64,000 bases of DNA. Source: Cognatishimia sp. F0-27. GTDB lineage: Bacteria > Pseudomonadota > Alphaproteobacteria > Rhodobacterales > Rhodobacteraceae. Below are positions 1 through 9,276 of the stretch, piece by piece. Under the pieces are notes generated by a model. The model had not been told where the DNA came from, did no database searches, and worked only from the letters and a program-made list of their open reading frames with translations. The first letter of the stretch is position 1. Every line of letters starts with the position of its first letter. The stretch lies in assembly GCF_020667845.1 (NCBI RefSeq), contig NZ_JAFMPQ010000007.1:62001-126000 (forward strand). Reading direction: 5' to 3'. The position numbers and the translations under genes were made by a program.

Positions 1-464
1 GAATACAGCACCATCGCAAGCAGGATGTCGGCCAGCCACCGTTCCAACGCGTTTTTCTGGTGCATCAGCTCATGGCTGTAGTTGATCCCGATGGTGCCGG
101 TCATCACACCGGCTCCGAAGAACACCCCGAGCAATTCGGCCGTCGACAGATGCTCTTGCGTCGTGGTGTAGGCGATCAGTCCAAACAAAGACAGAAACTG
201 CAACGGCGCCCAGATCAGGGTCACCAGCCGATACCAGAACAGCGCCGATTCCCCGGTTTGCGGGTCGAGGTTTTCGGTGTTCTGACCGAGGGCAAAATCG
301 AGCGCCGAGAACAGATACCAAGTCGACAGAACGGGCAGCAGAACCCAAAACCCGCCGAGGAAAGCGCCCAGCCAGACTAGCGGGATCACGCCCAGAGACA
401 TCCAGAAGGGCAGGGCGGCGGCAAGCCTGCTGACATCGGCGGAGGGTATCTCGGTGCTGGCCAT
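1..464 (-). CDS. alkB: Alkane 1-monooxygenase (AlkB family), N-terminal part, cut by window edge
   Basis: The reading frame starts with ATG at 464 and runs off the left edge, so only about 154 N-terminal residues are visible. They are hydrophobic, with several membrane segments, and end in a HELMHQ box, which matches the first histidine motif (HExxH type) of membrane di-iron alkane hydroxylases and related desaturases. AlkB enzymes sit in the inner membrane and oxidise medium-chain alkanes to 1-alkanols with rubredoxin as electron donor. It lies 53 bases downstream of mutY on the same strand. The remaining two His boxes are outside the window, so a related membrane hydroxylase or desaturase is possible. 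Confidence 0.8.
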   Translation of the reverse strand, partial: MASTEIPSADVSRLAAALPFWMSLGVIPLVWLGAFLGGFWVLLPVLSTWYLFSALDFALGQNTENLDPQTGESALFWYRLVTLIWAPLQFLSLFGLIAYTTTQEHLSTAELLGVFFGAGVMTGTIGINYSHELMHQKNALERWLADILLAMVLY

Positions 465-517
465 GCAACTTTCCTAACGCAAGGGCATTACGGAATTCAT
501 AAGCCCCATGCCCTGCT

Positions 518-1594
518 TCATCCAAGCGCTTTGGCGCCGCCTACCGCAAGGTCATACGCTTTTCGCATGACCGTTGGCAGTGCGCCCGGATCGAACTCCT
601 CTGCCGTGACAAAGGCGCCCCGGGTCGGGCTGCGCTCCATCGGAACCAAGGCCACGCGCAGGGCAAGACGCAGGTGAAAATGCGTGAACGTGTGGCGCGC
701 CTCGGCGTCGAGCGTTTTCCATTCGGCGCGGATGGGCGGACATGGCTCCGAAGTCACGTCTTCGGCCCATGTGTCGCCCGGCCAGCCCAACATGCCGCCC
801 AGAAGCCCGCTGTCAGGACGGCGTTCCAACAGCCACGCGCCATCCACACGACGCGCGAGGAACGCCGTGCCATATCGCACCGGCTTGCGCTTTTTCGGAA
901 GTTTTCTGGGCAGGTCCTGCGCCGTCCCCGCGTGCCAGGCCCGACAGGCCCCGCGCCACGGGCAAAGCCCGCAAGCGGGTTTGCGCGGGGTGCAGATGGT
1001 CGCGCCAAGATCCATCACGGCCTGTGCATAGTCACCGGGTCGCGTGACCGGCGTCAGATCGGCCGCCTTCTCGGTGAGCGCCGGCTTGGCCGTGGGGAGC
1101 GGCACATGGATGTCGAACACGCGGGCCATGACCCGCTCGACATTGCCATCGACCACCGTATGCGGCTGGTCAAAAGCGATCGACGCAATCGCGGCGGCGG
1201 TGTAGCGCCCGATGCCCGGCAAGGTGAGGAGCGTGTCATGGTCTTCGGGAAAGCGCCCGTCATGCTCCGTTGTCACCACACGCGCACATTTCAGCAAGTT
1301 GCGTGCCCGTGCATAATAGCCAAGCCCCGCCCATGCCGCCATGACGTCGCCATCCTCTGCGGCCGCCAGATCCTGCACGCGCGGCCAGCGCTCGGTAAAG
1401 GCATGAAAATACTTGGCCACCGCCGCGACAGTGGTCTGCTGCAGCATGATCTCGCTCATCCAGACGCGATAGGGGTCGGGTCTGATACCGGCGGCACGGT
1501 CCCGTGGCCCCACGCGCCAGGGCATCTGGCGGGCGTTGTGATCGTACCACGCGAGGAGCGTTTCGGCGCTGGGTTCTTCACGCGGCTCTGACAT
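518..1594 (-). CDS. mutY: A/G-specific adenine DNA glycosylase MutY
   Basis: MutY removes adenine mispaired with 8-oxoguanine in base excision repair. The 358-residue product has the helix-hairpin-helix LPGIGRYTAAAIASIAF followed by VVDGNVERV with the catalytic Asp, then an iron-sulfur ligand set with spacing C-X6-C-X2-C-X5-C (CTPRKPACGLCPWRGAC), and a C-terminal NUDIX-like 8-oxoG recognition domain. I chose ATG at 1594 because an AGGAG lies about 12 bases upstream and the protein then begins just before the usual LAWYD...MPWR start of the family. A GTG at 1651 would extend it by 19 residues. It is divergent from the DUF721 gene. Confidence 0.93.
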   Translation of the reverse strand: MSEPREEPSAETLLAWYDHNARQMPWRVGPRDRAAGIRPDPYRVWMSEIMLQQTTVAAVAKYFHAFTERWPRVQDLAAAEDGDVMAAWAGLGYYARARNLLKCARVVTTEHDGRFPEDHDTLLTLPGIGRYTAAAIASIAFDQPHTVVDGNVERVMARVFDIHVPLPTAKPALTEKAADLTPVTRPGDYAQAVMDLGATICTPRKPACGLCPWRGACRAWHAGTAQDLPRKLPKKRKPVRYGTAFLARRVDGAWLLERRPDSGLLGGMLGWPGDTWAEDVTSEPCPPIRAEWKTLDAEARHTFTHFHLRLALRVALVPMERSPTRGAFVTAEEFDPGALPTVMRKAYDLAVGGAKALG

Positions 1595-1738
1595 TTGCTT
1601 GAAACGCTCCTGTTGCGTCGATTCCGGGCTGACCTCATGCGATGGGGCCACTACAATAGCGCCACCCGGAGGGATTCAAGCCATGATGCAGCGAGCGACC
1701 GCGTGCAACCCATGCATAGCGGTCAAGAGAGGGATGAC

Positions 1739-2257
1739 GTGACCAAACGGCGTGGCACCACCTATGGCTTTGCCCGGACGGCCAAGCTGGTCGAAGGCCG
1801 GATCCGGACGGCGTCCGAAACCCGTGGCTTTGCGCAATCGCGCTTGTTGACCCATTGGGAAGAAGTGGCCGGTCCCGAGCTGGCGGCCATCGCGCGCCCG
1901 GTCAAGGTGAGCTACGGGCGCGGCAATTTCGGCGCAGAGCTTGTGCTGCTCACAACCGGGGCAAATGCGCCCGTCGTCGAAATGCGGCGCGAGGAACTGC
2001 GCAAGCGGATCAACGCAGTCTACGGCTATGACGCCATTCGGCGATTGCGGATCACCCAGACGGCGCCGACCGGTTTTTCCGAAGGCCAGGTCGACTTCAC
2101 CCATCGCAAAAAGCAGATGGGCCCGCGGGCTCCTTCGCCCCGCGCCTGCGAGAAGGCCAAAACCGTGGCGACGGATATCGCCGACCCCACATTGCGACAG
2201 GCGCTTGAACGTCTGGCCGCCAACATCATATCAAAATCCGAACGTGACGGGCGCTGA
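1739..2257 (+). CDS. DUF721 family protein (DciA-like)
   Basis: A 172-residue protein with the DUF721 core (TASETRGFAQSRLLTHWEEV, then GPELAAIARPVKV). DciA proteins of this family are helicase-loading partners of DnaB in bacteria lacking DnaC; whether this alphaproteobacterial member does that is inference. The start is GTG at 1739, preceded by GAGAGGG, and gives the usual family N-terminus TKRRGTTYGF. An ATG at 1712 is possible but has no clear ribosome site. The mutY-DUF721-dsbA order is common in Rhodobacteraceae. The last ~60 residues are basic and less conserved. Confidence 0.85.
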   Translation: MTKRRGTTYGFARTAKLVEGRIRTASETRGFAQSRLLTHWEEVAGPELAAIARPVKVSYGRGNFGAELVLLTTGANAPVVEMRREELRKRINAVYGYDAIRRLRITQTAPTGFSEGQVDFTHRKKQMGPRAPSPRACEKAKTVATDIADPTLRQALERLAANIISKSERDGR

Positions 2258-2292
2258 GTGGCGCTGACACGCGAAACAAAAAGAGGTCGTCA

Positions 2293-2976
2293 ATGAACTG
2301 GATGCTTCCCGCAGGCGCTGTGGCCATCGTATTGGCCGGTGGTGGTTACTGGTATGCCACGCAAATGCAGCAACCCGAGCCACAGAATACCGTGATCGCG
2401 CAAGCATCCGGCGGTGATGCCGGGACCATGACCGATGCGGTCGATACCTCCGGCGTGACCGAAATGGTGCTTGGCAATGCCGACGCACCTGTTGAGGTCA
2501 TCGAATACGCGTCTTACACCTGTCCTCATTGTGCGACCTTCCACCAGAGCGTGTTCAAGGATCTCAAGGAAAACTATATAGATACTGGCAAGGTGAAGTT
2601 CGTCTATCGCGAGGTCTATTTCGACAAATACGGCATGTGGGCGTCGCTTGTTGCGCGCTGCGACGGGCCCGAAAAGTTCTTTGGCATCACGGATCTGATC
2701 TACAAGGGGCAAGGCAGCTGGGCGCGCGCCGGATCGGATGCCGAAATTGCCGACGAGCTGCGCAAGATCGGTCGTCTTGCGGGTATGAGCGACGACCAGC
2801 TCGATTCGTGCCTGTCCGACGGGGCGAAGCTCGAAAGCCTCGTGGCATGGTATCAGCAAAACGCCCAGCGGGACGGTATCAACTCGACCCCGTCCTTCGT
2901 GATCGATGGCGAGCTGTTCTCCAACATGAGCTATGCCGACTTCTCCGCGACCCTAGACGACCGTCTGGGCGAATGA
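2293..2976 (+). CDS. DsbA family thiol:disulfide oxidoreductase
   Basis: A 227-residue thioredoxin-fold protein with an N-terminal membrane anchor or signal (residues about 4-22) and the active site YTCPHC (Cys77 and Cys80), typical of DsbA-like proteins that act in the periplasm. A cis-Pro loop (NSTPSFVI) follows near the C terminus. AGAGG sits just upstream of the ATG. It is 35 bases downstream of the DUF721 gene and overlaps the next gene by ATGA. The exact substrate is unknown. Confidence 0.9.
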   Translation: MNWMLPAGAVAIVLAGGGYWYATQMQQPEPQNTVIAQASGGDAGTMTDAVDTSGVTEMVLGNADAPVEVIEYASYTCPHCATFHQSVFKDLKENYIDTGKVKFVYREVYFDKYGMWASLVARCDGPEKFFGITDLIYKGQGSWARAGSDAEIADELRKIGRLAGMSDDQLDSCLSDGAKLESLVAWYQQNAQRDGINSTPSFVIDGELFSNMSYADFSATLDDRLGE

Positions 2977-4103
2977 CCGCGGCCCCTCGTGGCCCGCTTG
3001 AAGGGGTGCGCGTCATTGAACTGGCGCGCATTCTTGCTGGCCCCTGGGCCGGTCAGACGCTGGCGGATCTTGGCGCGGAGGTCATCAAGATCGAGTCGCC
3101 GGCGGGCGATGACACCCGCCAGTGGGGGCCCCCTTTCGTCGATCGGGAGGACGATCGCTCCGCCGCCTATTTCCACAGTTGCAATCGCGGCAAACGTTCG
3201 GAGGTTGTCGACCTGCGGTCCGAGGACGGTCAGGCCCGCATGCGTGCGCTTGTGGCCGATGCCGATATCCTGATCGAAAACTTCAAGGTCGGCGGGCTGG
3301 CGAAATACGGCATGGACTATGACAGTCTCTCGACCGTCAACCCGGGCTTGATCTATTGCTCCATCACGGGCTTTGGCCAAGACGGTCCCTACGCGCACCG
3401 CGCAGGCTATGACTACATCATTCAGGGCATGTCAGGCTTCATGTCGATCACCGGCGACCCGGACGGCCAGCCCCAGCGTGCCGGCGTTGCGGTTACCGAT
3501 CTCTTCACGGGCCTGTATTCGGTCGCGGGCATTCTCGCCGCCCTGCATCAGCGCGAGCGGACCGGGCGCGGCCAGCACATCGACATGGCGCTTCTGGATT
3601 GTGCCGTGGCGGCCATGGCAAACCAGTCCTTGAACTATCTCACAACCGGAACGCCGCCCGGGCGAACGGGCAATTATCACCCCAACCTGACGCCCTATCA
3701 GGTGTTTGACTGCGCCGATGGCCATATCATCATCGCGACCGGAAACGATGGCCAGTATCAGCGGCTCTGTGGCCTGCTTGGGCTGGACGACATGGCCCGC
3801 GATCCTGCCTTTGCGACCAATGCAGATCGTGTCGCCAATCGCGAGACGATGATTGCAAGGCTGATGAGCCAGACCCGCCAATGGCGCTCCACGGAGCTTC
3901 TGGCAGGCTGCGAGGCGCATGGTATCCCCGCCGGGCCGATCAATGACATGCGTGCGGTGTTCGACGACCCGCAGGTCAAGGCAAGAGGATTGCAAATCGC
4001 ACCGCAGGGTGTGCCCGGCGTGCGCGCGCCGTTTCGGTTCTCAGACGCCGAACTGGTGCTCGACACGGCGGCGCCGCGGCTTGGAGAAAAAAGCGCATCG
4101 TGA
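2973..4103 (+). CDS. CaiB/BaiF family (class III) CoA-transferase
   Basis: A 376-residue family III CoA-transferase. The N-terminal GVRVIELARILAGPWAGQ and the EVIKIESPAGDDTR nucleotide-binding region are hallmarks, and the conserved catalytic Asp is in GQHIDMALLD. These enzymes move CoA between acyl donors and acceptors such as formate/oxalate, carnitine or succinate derivatives. The substrate cannot be told from sequence. The ATG at 2973 overlaps the dsbA stop codon (ATGA), so the two are probably co-translated, although no functional link is obvious. An extragenic hairpin element follows the stop. Confidence 0.9.
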   Translation: MTAAPRGPLEGVRVIELARILAGPWAGQTLADLGAEVIKIESPAGDDTRQWGPPFVDREDDRSAAYFHSCNRGKRSEVVDLRSEDGQARMRALVADADILIENFKVGGLAKYGMDYDSLSTVNPGLIYCSITGFGQDGPYAHRAGYDYIIQGMSGFMSITGDPDGQPQRAGVAVTDLFTGLYSVAGILAALHQRERTGRGQHIDMALLDCAVAAMANQSLNYLTTGTPPGRTGNYHPNLTPYQVFDCADGHIIIATGNDGQYQRLCGLLGLDDMARDPAFATNADRVANRETMIARLMSQTRQWRSTELLAGCEAHGIPAGPINDMRAVFDDPQVKARGLQIAPQGVPGVRAPFRFSDAELVLDTAAPRLGEKSAS

Positions 4104-4117
4104 GCCTGCGGCCCGGT

Positions 4118-4172
4118 TTCTTTGGGCCGGAAATATCCCGGGGGGAGCCGCAGGCGGGGGGCAGCGCCCCCC
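4118..4172 (+). repeat. Extragenic hairpin element, full copy A
   Basis: Core TTCTTTGGGCCGGAAATAT then CCCGGGGG at 4118-4145, followed by a perfect 7-bp stem GGGGGGC/GCCCCCC with loop AGC at 4156-4172 and a T-rich stretch. It lies between two convergent genes and could terminate the CoA-transferase transcript. Same family as copies at 7545, 27238, 29806 and 61450. Confidence 0.85.
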
Positions 4173-4193
4173 TTCTTTCTTCAAACGCGCCCG

Positions 4194-4847
4194 TCAGCCT
4201 GGCAGCTTGGCCTTCCGAAGATAGGGCAGCACGGTTTCGATCTCACCGTATTTCGCCCGGGCGTCGTCGTCAGAGACCGCGACGGGCACGATGACATCCT
4301 GGCCGACCGCCCAGTTCGCCGGTGTCGCGACGTTCTCGCGCGCCGAGGTCTGGAGCGCGTCAAGCGCGCGCAACACTTCCGCAAAGTTCCGACCCACTGT
4401 CATCGGATAAGTCATCGACAGCTTCAGTTTCTTGTCCGGCCCGATGATGAACACCACCCGGACCGTTTGCGAATCCGCCGGCGTGCGCCCGTCGGGCAAG
4501 ACATACTCGGCCGGCAGCATGTCAAAGGCCTTGGCCATTTCCAGCCCGTCATCGGCCACGATCGGAAAGCCCGGTGCCGCGCCGCCGACCTTTTCGATAT
4601 CGCCCTTCCAGCGGATGTGGTCCTCGACCCCATCGACCGAGATGCCCATCACCTTCGTGCCGCGCTTTTCCCATTCATCCGCCAGTTGCGCAACGGCGCC
4701 GAACTCGGTGGTGCAAACCGGGGTAAAGTCCTTGGGATGGGAGAACAGGATGGCCCAGCTGTCGCCGATCCAGTCATGCAGGGTGATCTCGCCCTGATCG
4801 GTGGTGACCGTCAGGTTCGGGATTTCGTCATTGATGCGTAAAGCCAT
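4194..4847 (-). CDS. Peroxiredoxin, 1-Cys Prx6-like (AhpC/TSA family)
   Basis: A 217-residue peroxiredoxin reducing hydrogen peroxide and organic peroxides in the cytoplasm. The peroxidatic Cys45 is in HPKDFTPVCTTEFG. The length and the C-terminal dimer domain (PANWAVGQDVIVPVAVSDDD) fit the Prx6 subgroup, which is usually 210-225 residues. GAAGGAAA precedes the ATG at 4847. It is divergent from the aldehyde dehydrogenase; the 144 bases between them hold both promoters. No transcription factor gene for peroxide response is adjacent. Confidence 0.93.
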   Translation of the reverse strand: MALRINDEIPNLTVTTDQGEITLHDWIGDSWAILFSHPKDFTPVCTTEFGAVAQLADEWEKRGTKVMGISVDGVEDHIRWKGDIEKVGGAAPGFPIVADDGLEMAKAFDMLPAEYVLPDGRTPADSQTVRVVFIIGPDKKLKLSMTYPMTVGRNFAEVLRALDALQTSARENVATPANWAVGQDVIVPVAVSDDDARAKYGEIETVLPYLRKAKLPG

Positions 4848-4991
4848 GGGCGTTTCCTTCGCATGATTGCATGCCTGTTACATAAGGACCCGCCCCTGGC
4901 GATTGAAGCCCCGTCTTGCACCCGCCACCACCCGGTGACACAGTGCCGCAAAATGGCTCATGTGCCGAATTTGGAGACAAGGAAGCGTGCA

Positions 4992-6431
4992 ATGATCGAG
5001 AGAAAAGACTTCTACATCGATGGGGCATGGGTGGCACCGCTGGACGGTACGGATCACGCAGTCATCAACCCCTCCACGGAGGAGCCCTGCGCAACGATTT
5101 CGCTTGGCGGACAGGCTGACACCGATGCCGCCGTCGCCGCCGCCAAGGCCGCGCTTCCGGGCTGGATGGCGACACCCGTGGAGGAACGGATCGCTGCGCT
5201 GGAGCGCATCCTCGAGGCATACAAGGCGCGCTCCGAAGACGTGGCGCAGGCGATTTCCATGGAAATGGGCGCTCCGATCGACATGGCGCGCAGCCAGCAA
5301 TTCGGCGCCGGATTCGGCCACCTTAAGGATTTCATCCGCGCAGCCAGAGCTTTTGAATGGGAGAAGCCGCTGGGCGATCATGCGCCCAACAGCCGGATCC
5401 TGCATGAAGCGGTCGGTGTATGCGCACTCATCACGCCCTGGAACTGGCCGATGAACCAGATCTCGCTGAAGGTCGGGGCCGCGCTTGTATCGGGCAATAC
5501 GATGATCCTGAAGCCCTCGGAGGAAAGCCCCATTTCCGCGATGGTGTTTGCCGACTGCGTGGAGGCGGCCGGGCTGCCCAAGGGCGTATTCAATCTCGTC
5601 AACGGCGATGGCGTTGGCGTCGGATCGCAGCTTTCGGCCCATCCCGATGTCGACATGGTCAGCTTCACAGGCTCGACGCGCGCCGGCAAGCTGATCTCCA
5701 AGGCCGCCGCGGATACGCTCAAGCGGGTTCATCTCGAACTCGGCGGCAAGGGGGCCAACCTGGTCTTCGCGGACGCCGATGAAAAGGCGGTGAAGCGCGG
5801 GGTGCTGCACATGATGAACAACACGGGCCAATCGTGCAATGCGCCCTCCCGCATGATCGTGGAAGCATCGCGCTACGATGCGGCGGTCGAAGAGGCGCGG
5901 GCCGTGGCGGAGAAAGTCACCGTCGGACCCGCGTCCGAAGAAGGCCGCCACATCGGCCCGGTTGTCAACGCCACCCAATGGGAGAAGATCCAGGACCTGA
6001 TCCAGAAGGGCATCGACGAAGGCGCGCGGCTTGTCACCGGCGGGCCGGGTCGTCCGGAGGGTTTCAACAAGGGCTATTACGTCCGGCCGACGGTTTTTGC
6101 GGATGTCACCAATGACATGACCATCGCACGTGAGGAAATCTTTGGTCCTGTCCTGTCGATCATGAAGTTCGAGACCGAGGAAGAGGCGGTGGCCATTGCC
6201 AATGATACGCCCTACGGGCTGACGAACTATGTCCAGTCCAGCGACGATGCGCGTCGGGTGCGCCTGGCCCGTCAGTTGCGGTCCGGCATGGTCGAGATGA
6301 ACGGAGAAAGCCGCGGGGCGGGGGCGCCGTTTGGCGGCATGAAGGCGTCCGGCAATGGCCGGGAAGGCGGCGCTTACGGCATCCATGATTTCGTTGAGGT
6401 CAAGGCCGTCTCCGGCTGGGCTGCCGAATAG
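4992..6431 (+). CDS. NAD(P)-dependent aldehyde dehydrogenase
   Basis: A 479-residue aldehyde dehydrogenase oxidising an aldehyde to the acid. It has the TPWNWP substrate-channel motif, the FTGSTRAGK cofactor loop, general base Glu249 in LELGGK and nucleophile Cys282 in NTGQSCNAPSR. The ATG at 4992 has AAGGA upstream; an in-frame upstream ATG at 4863 would add 43 residues with no family similarity. Substrate unknown: the nearest relatives in my memory are generic aldehyde dehydrogenases rather than betaine aldehyde dehydrogenase. Confidence 0.92.
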   Translation: MIERKDFYIDGAWVAPLDGTDHAVINPSTEEPCATISLGGQADTDAAVAAAKAALPGWMATPVEERIAALERILEAYKARSEDVAQAISMEMGAPIDMARSQQFGAGFGHLKDFIRAARAFEWEKPLGDHAPNSRILHEAVGVCALITPWNWPMNQISLKVGAALVSGNTMILKPSEESPISAMVFADCVEAAGLPKGVFNLVNGDGVGVGSQLSAHPDVDMVSFTGSTRAGKLISKAAADTLKRVHLELGGKGANLVFADADEKAVKRGVLHMMNNTGQSCNAPSRMIVEASRYDAAVEEARAVAEKVTVGPASEEGRHIGPVVNATQWEKIQDLIQKGIDEGARLVTGGPGRPEGFNKGYYVRPTVFADVTNDMTIAREEIFGPVLSIMKFETEEEAVAIANDTPYGLTNYVQSSDDARRVRLARQLRSGMVEMNGESRGAGAPFGGMKASGNGREGGAYGIHDFVEVKAVSGWAAE

Positions 6432-6485
6432 GGTCCACTCCCGCCGCTTCCACGACCCGCCCGCAGCAGGATCACCGCATCCGTG

Positions 6486-6510
6486 CTGCGGGTATTTCTG
6501 ACCCAAGGAC
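6486..6510 (-). repeat. Extragenic element, core-only partial copy
   Basis: Read on the minus strand the segment gives CTTGGGTCAGAAATACCC, which is the core of the hairpin element family with three changes and no GC hairpin after it. It sits directly upstream of xthA and its + strand AAGGA serves as the xthA ribosome binding site. Confidence 0.55.
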
Positions 6511-6517
6511 GCCTCTC

Positions 6518-7306
6518 ATGTCGATCACGCTGGCCACCTGGAACATCAACTCGATCCGTCTGCGCGAGGGGCTTGTCGAAAAGCTGCTGCGCGAGGAGGC
6601 GCCGGATGTCCTCTGCCTGCAGGAATGCAAGAGCCCGGTCGAGAAGATCCCGACCGAGACCTTCGAAGCGCTGGGCTACGGGTATCGCGTGGCGCGGGGT
6701 CAAAAGGGCTATAACGGTGTCGCGATCCTGTCCCGCCTGCCCATAGAGGATGTCGGGGACAAGGATTTCGCGTCGCTCGGTCATGCCCGCCATGTTGCCG
6801 GCCGATTGGATAATGGTCTGACAATCCATAACTTCTACGTGCCCGCCGGGGGCGATCTGCCCGATCGAGACAAGAACGAGAAATTTGGACAGAAGCTCGA
6901 CTACCTCACGGAGATGCGCGACTGGTTCCATGCCGAACGCCCCGAAAAGGCGATCCTCGTGGGCGATCTCAACATTGCCCCGCGCGAAGACGATGTCTGG
7001 TCGCACAAGCAATTGCTCAAGGTGGTGAGCCACACTCCGATCGAGGTCGACCATCTGGCCCAGACGCAGGAGGCCGGCGGGTGGGTCGATGTCACCCGCA
7101 AGGATATTCCCGACGGCCAGCTCTACAGCTGGTGGTCCTACCGCGCCCGCGACTGGGACGCAGCAGACAAGGGCCGGCGTCTCGATCACGTCTGGGCGAC
7201 CCCCGACATCGCAAACGCGGCCCATTCAAGCCGTGTCCTGCGCGCTGCGCGTGGCTGGGAGAAACCATCCGATCACGCCCCGGTTTTTGCGACCTTCGAT
7301 CTCTGA
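6518..7306 (+). CDS. xthA: Exodeoxyribonuclease III
   Basis: A 262-residue exonuclease III/AP endonuclease of the EEP fold, cutting abasic sites in base excision repair. Visible motifs are TLATWNINSIR, LCLQECK with the metal-binding Glu, GDLNIAP, and the C-terminal RLDHVWATP and KPSDHAPV with catalytic Asp-His. Length is normal for XthA. AAGGA lies 8 bases before the ATG. It is on the same strand as the preceding aldehyde dehydrogenase, 86 bases away. Confidence 0.94.
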   Translation: MSITLATWNINSIRLREGLVEKLLREEAPDVLCLQECKSPVEKIPTETFEALGYGYRVARGQKGYNGVAILSRLPIEDVGDKDFASLGHARHVAGRLDNGLTIHNFYVPAGGDLPDRDKNEKFGQKLDYLTEMRDWFHAERPEKAILVGDLNIAPREDDVWSHKQLLKVVSHTPIEVDHLAQTQEAGGWVDVTRKDIPDGQLYSWWSYRARDWDAADKGRRLDHVWATPDIANAAHSSRVLRAARGWEKPSDHAPVFATFDL

Positions 7307-7336
7307 ACGGGATGCCCCACAGCCCTGTGGCGTGCG

Positions 7337-7379
7337 ATGCACATCCCATGCACATCTCATGCACAGTCCATGCGCATGA
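7337..7379 (+). repeat. Phased 11-bp ATGCACA repeat, locus 1
   Basis: Three 11-bp units starting at 7337, 7348 and 7359 (ATGCACATCCC, ATGCACATCTC, ATGCACAGTCC) are followed by ATGCGCATGA at 7370. The same arrangement, with the same terminal unit, is at 40373-40415. It lies 30 bases after the xthA stop in a gap of 374 bases (7307-7680) that otherwise holds only extragenic element copy B. Confidence 0.85.
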
Positions 7380-7544
7380 AGGATGCGCCGCGCCCACCTT
7401 GCGCGGGTGGCCAAGCCAACCCGCGAGACACGCCGCCGGGCTTCCGGACGCGCCGCCCGCGCCAACAGGCGGCGCGCGCCACGCCGTCTCGCCCTGTCGG
7501 GCCAGGGTCATGCGGCGTTCCCGTTCCGCCTGCATGCGCCCGAT

Positions 7545-7590
7545 TTCTTTGGGCCAGAAATATCCCGGGGGTGTGGGGGCTGGCCCCCAC
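7545..7590 (+). repeat. Extragenic hairpin element, full copy B
   Basis: Core CTTTGGGCCAGAAATATCCC within 7547-7566, then GGGGG and a perfect 8-bp stem GTGGGGGC/GCCCCCAC at 7573-7590. No T-run follows. It is between xthA and the thioredoxin gene, both on the + strand. Confidence 0.85.
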
Positions 7591-7680
7591 TCCGTCGCGT
7601 GCCGCACGCACCATCCCTTGCAAGTAAAGCCTCTATACGCCATCTGTCCCTCAACAACCTTCAGCGCGGAGGAGACCGAC

Positions 7681-8598
7681 ATGTTGGAACTGGGTGGCGG
7701 CCAAACGGCTGCGGCGAATGACGATCTGATCAAGGACATCGCGGAGGCCGATTTCATGGCTGCGGTGGTGGATGCCTCGATGACCACGCCGGTGATCGTG
7801 GATTTCTGGGCGCCGTGGTGCGGCCCGTGCAAGACCCTTGGCCCGATGCTCGAAGACGCGGTGCGCGCCGCGGGCGGGGCGGTCAAGATGGTCAAGCTCA
7901 ATGTCGACGAGGCGCAGATGATTGCAGGCCAGCTGCGCATCCAGTCGATCCCGACCGTCTATGCCTTCTGGCAAGGCCAGCCGGTGGACGGGTTCCAGGG
8001 CGCGGTCCCGCAATCCGAGATCAAGGCCTTTGTCGATCGCGTGGTCGAAGCCGGCGGCGGCGCCGCCGATAACGGGCTCGACGATGCGCTCGATGCCGCG
8101 GACGAGATGCTGGAACAGGGGGCCGCGACCGATGCGGCGCAGACCTATGCGGCGATCCTTGGCGAGGATCCGGCCAATGCGCGCGCCTATGCGGGCATGG
8201 TCTCGGCGCATCTGGCGCTCGGCGATCTCGACCAGGCCGAGGCGATCCTGAACGGCGCGCCGGCGGAGATTTCCACGGCACCCGAACTCGAGGCCGCGCA
8301 CGCAAAGCTGGTGCTGGCGCGCCAGGCAGCGGATGCCGGTCCGGTGGCCGAGCTCACAGCGGCGGTCGAGGCCGATCCCGGCGATCATCAGGCGCGCTAT
8401 GACCTTGCGCAGGCGTTGTATTCGGCAGGTGAAGCCGAGGCGGCTGTGGACCACCTGCTCGAGATTTTCCGGCGCGACCGGACGTGGAACGACGAGGCGG
8501 CCAAGACACAGCTTTTCGTGATCTTTGATTCGCTCAAGCCAAGCGATCCGGTTGTGCTGAACGGACGCAGAAAACTCTCGTCGTTGATATTTGCCTGA
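7681..8598 (+). CDS. Thioredoxin-TPR protein, CnoX/YbbN-like
   Basis: A 305-residue protein with an N-terminal thioredoxin domain (WAPWCGPCK, Cys47 and Cys50) and a C-terminal region of TPR-like helical repeats from about residue 140 to the end. This is the architecture of CnoX (YbbN), a redox-linked chaperone holdase that works with GroEL. Unlike E. coli CnoX, which has a degenerate SXXC site, this one keeps a full WCGPC motif, as many alphaproteobacterial members do. GGAGGAG precedes the ATG. The LON-domain and Trm112 genes follow in the same direction. Confidence 0.9.
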   Translation: MLELGGGQTAAANDDLIKDIAEADFMAAVVDASMTTPVIVDFWAPWCGPCKTLGPMLEDAVRAAGGAVKMVKLNVDEAQMIAGQLRIQSIPTVYAFWQGQPVDGFQGAVPQSEIKAFVDRVVEAGGGAADNGLDDALDAADEMLEQGAATDAAQTYAAILGEDPANARAYAGMVSAHLALGDLDQAEAILNGAPAEISTAPELEAAHAKLVLARQAADAGPVAELTAAVEADPGDHQARYDLAQALYSAGEAEAAVDHLLEIFRRDRTWNDEAAKTQLFVIFDSLKPSDPVVLNGRRKLSSLIFA

Positions 8599-8625
8599 CG
8601 CCCGCACTGGGCTAGCTGGTCGATC

Positions 8626-9276
8626 ATGAAACGTTTCACCGATCTTCCGGATGTGATCGCGGTCTTTCCGCTTCCGGGTGCGTTGCTGTTGCCGCGCGCC
8701 CGGCTCCCGTTGCACATTTTCGAGCCGCGCTATCTTGCGATGCTCGACGATGCGCTGAAAACCGAAACCCGTCTGATTGGCATGGTGCAACCGGCGCCTG
8801 CGCCGGGCGCCGGCAAGGAAGACAAGGGGCTGCACCGGATCGGCTGTGCCGGCCGGATCTCGCAGTTTTCCGAAACCGAGGACGGGCGCTACATGATCAC
8901 GCTGTCCGGGCTGTCGCGGTTTCGGGTGTTGAGCGAGGTTGAGGGCTTCACGCCCTACCGGCGCTGCAAGGTGAGCTGGGACGGGTTCGAACGGGATCGC
9001 GAAGGGGTCGAGGAAGACAAGGGCTTTGACCGCGCCGGGTTCATGGATCTGCTCGACCGTTACTTCTCCGCGCGCGATCTGTCGGCGGATTGGCAAACGC
9101 TCAAAGAGGCAGAGGACGAGCTTTTGCTGAACTCCCTGTCGATGCTGCTGGACTTCGACCCGGAAGAAAAGCAAGCCTTGCTTGAGGCCCCGTCGCTTGC
9201 GACGCGGCGGGAAACGCTCGTCACGCTGATCGAATACGACTTGCGGGGCGGGGATGACGAAGGGTTGGTGCAATGA
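8626..9276 (+). CDS. LON peptidase N-terminal (substrate-binding) domain protein
   Basis: A 216-residue stand-alone LON substrate-binding domain (PF02190 type), recognised by [23 protein letters not shown] near the N terminus and the conserved GCAGRI and [15 protein letters not shown] strands. It has no ATPase or protease domain. Function of these isolated domains is not established; a role in protein quality control is inferred from the domain and from its place behind a CnoX-like chaperone gene, 27 bases downstream. It overlaps the next gene by ATGA. Confidence 0.9.
   Translation: MKRFTDLPDVIAVFPLPGALLLPRARLPLHIFEPRYLAMLDDALKTETRLIGMVQPAPAPGAGKEDKGLHRIGCAGRISQFSETEDGRYMITLSGLSRFRVLSEVEGFTPYRRCKVSWDGFERDREGVEEDKGFDRAGFMDLLDRYFSARDLSADWQTLKEAEDELLLNSLSMLLDFDPEEKQALLEAPSLATRRETLVTLIEYDLRGGDDEGLVQ

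Noticed and set aside
7337-7379. Short repeat array taken as a possible CRISPR
   Set aside because: Units are contiguous 11-mers without spacers and no cas genes are present.
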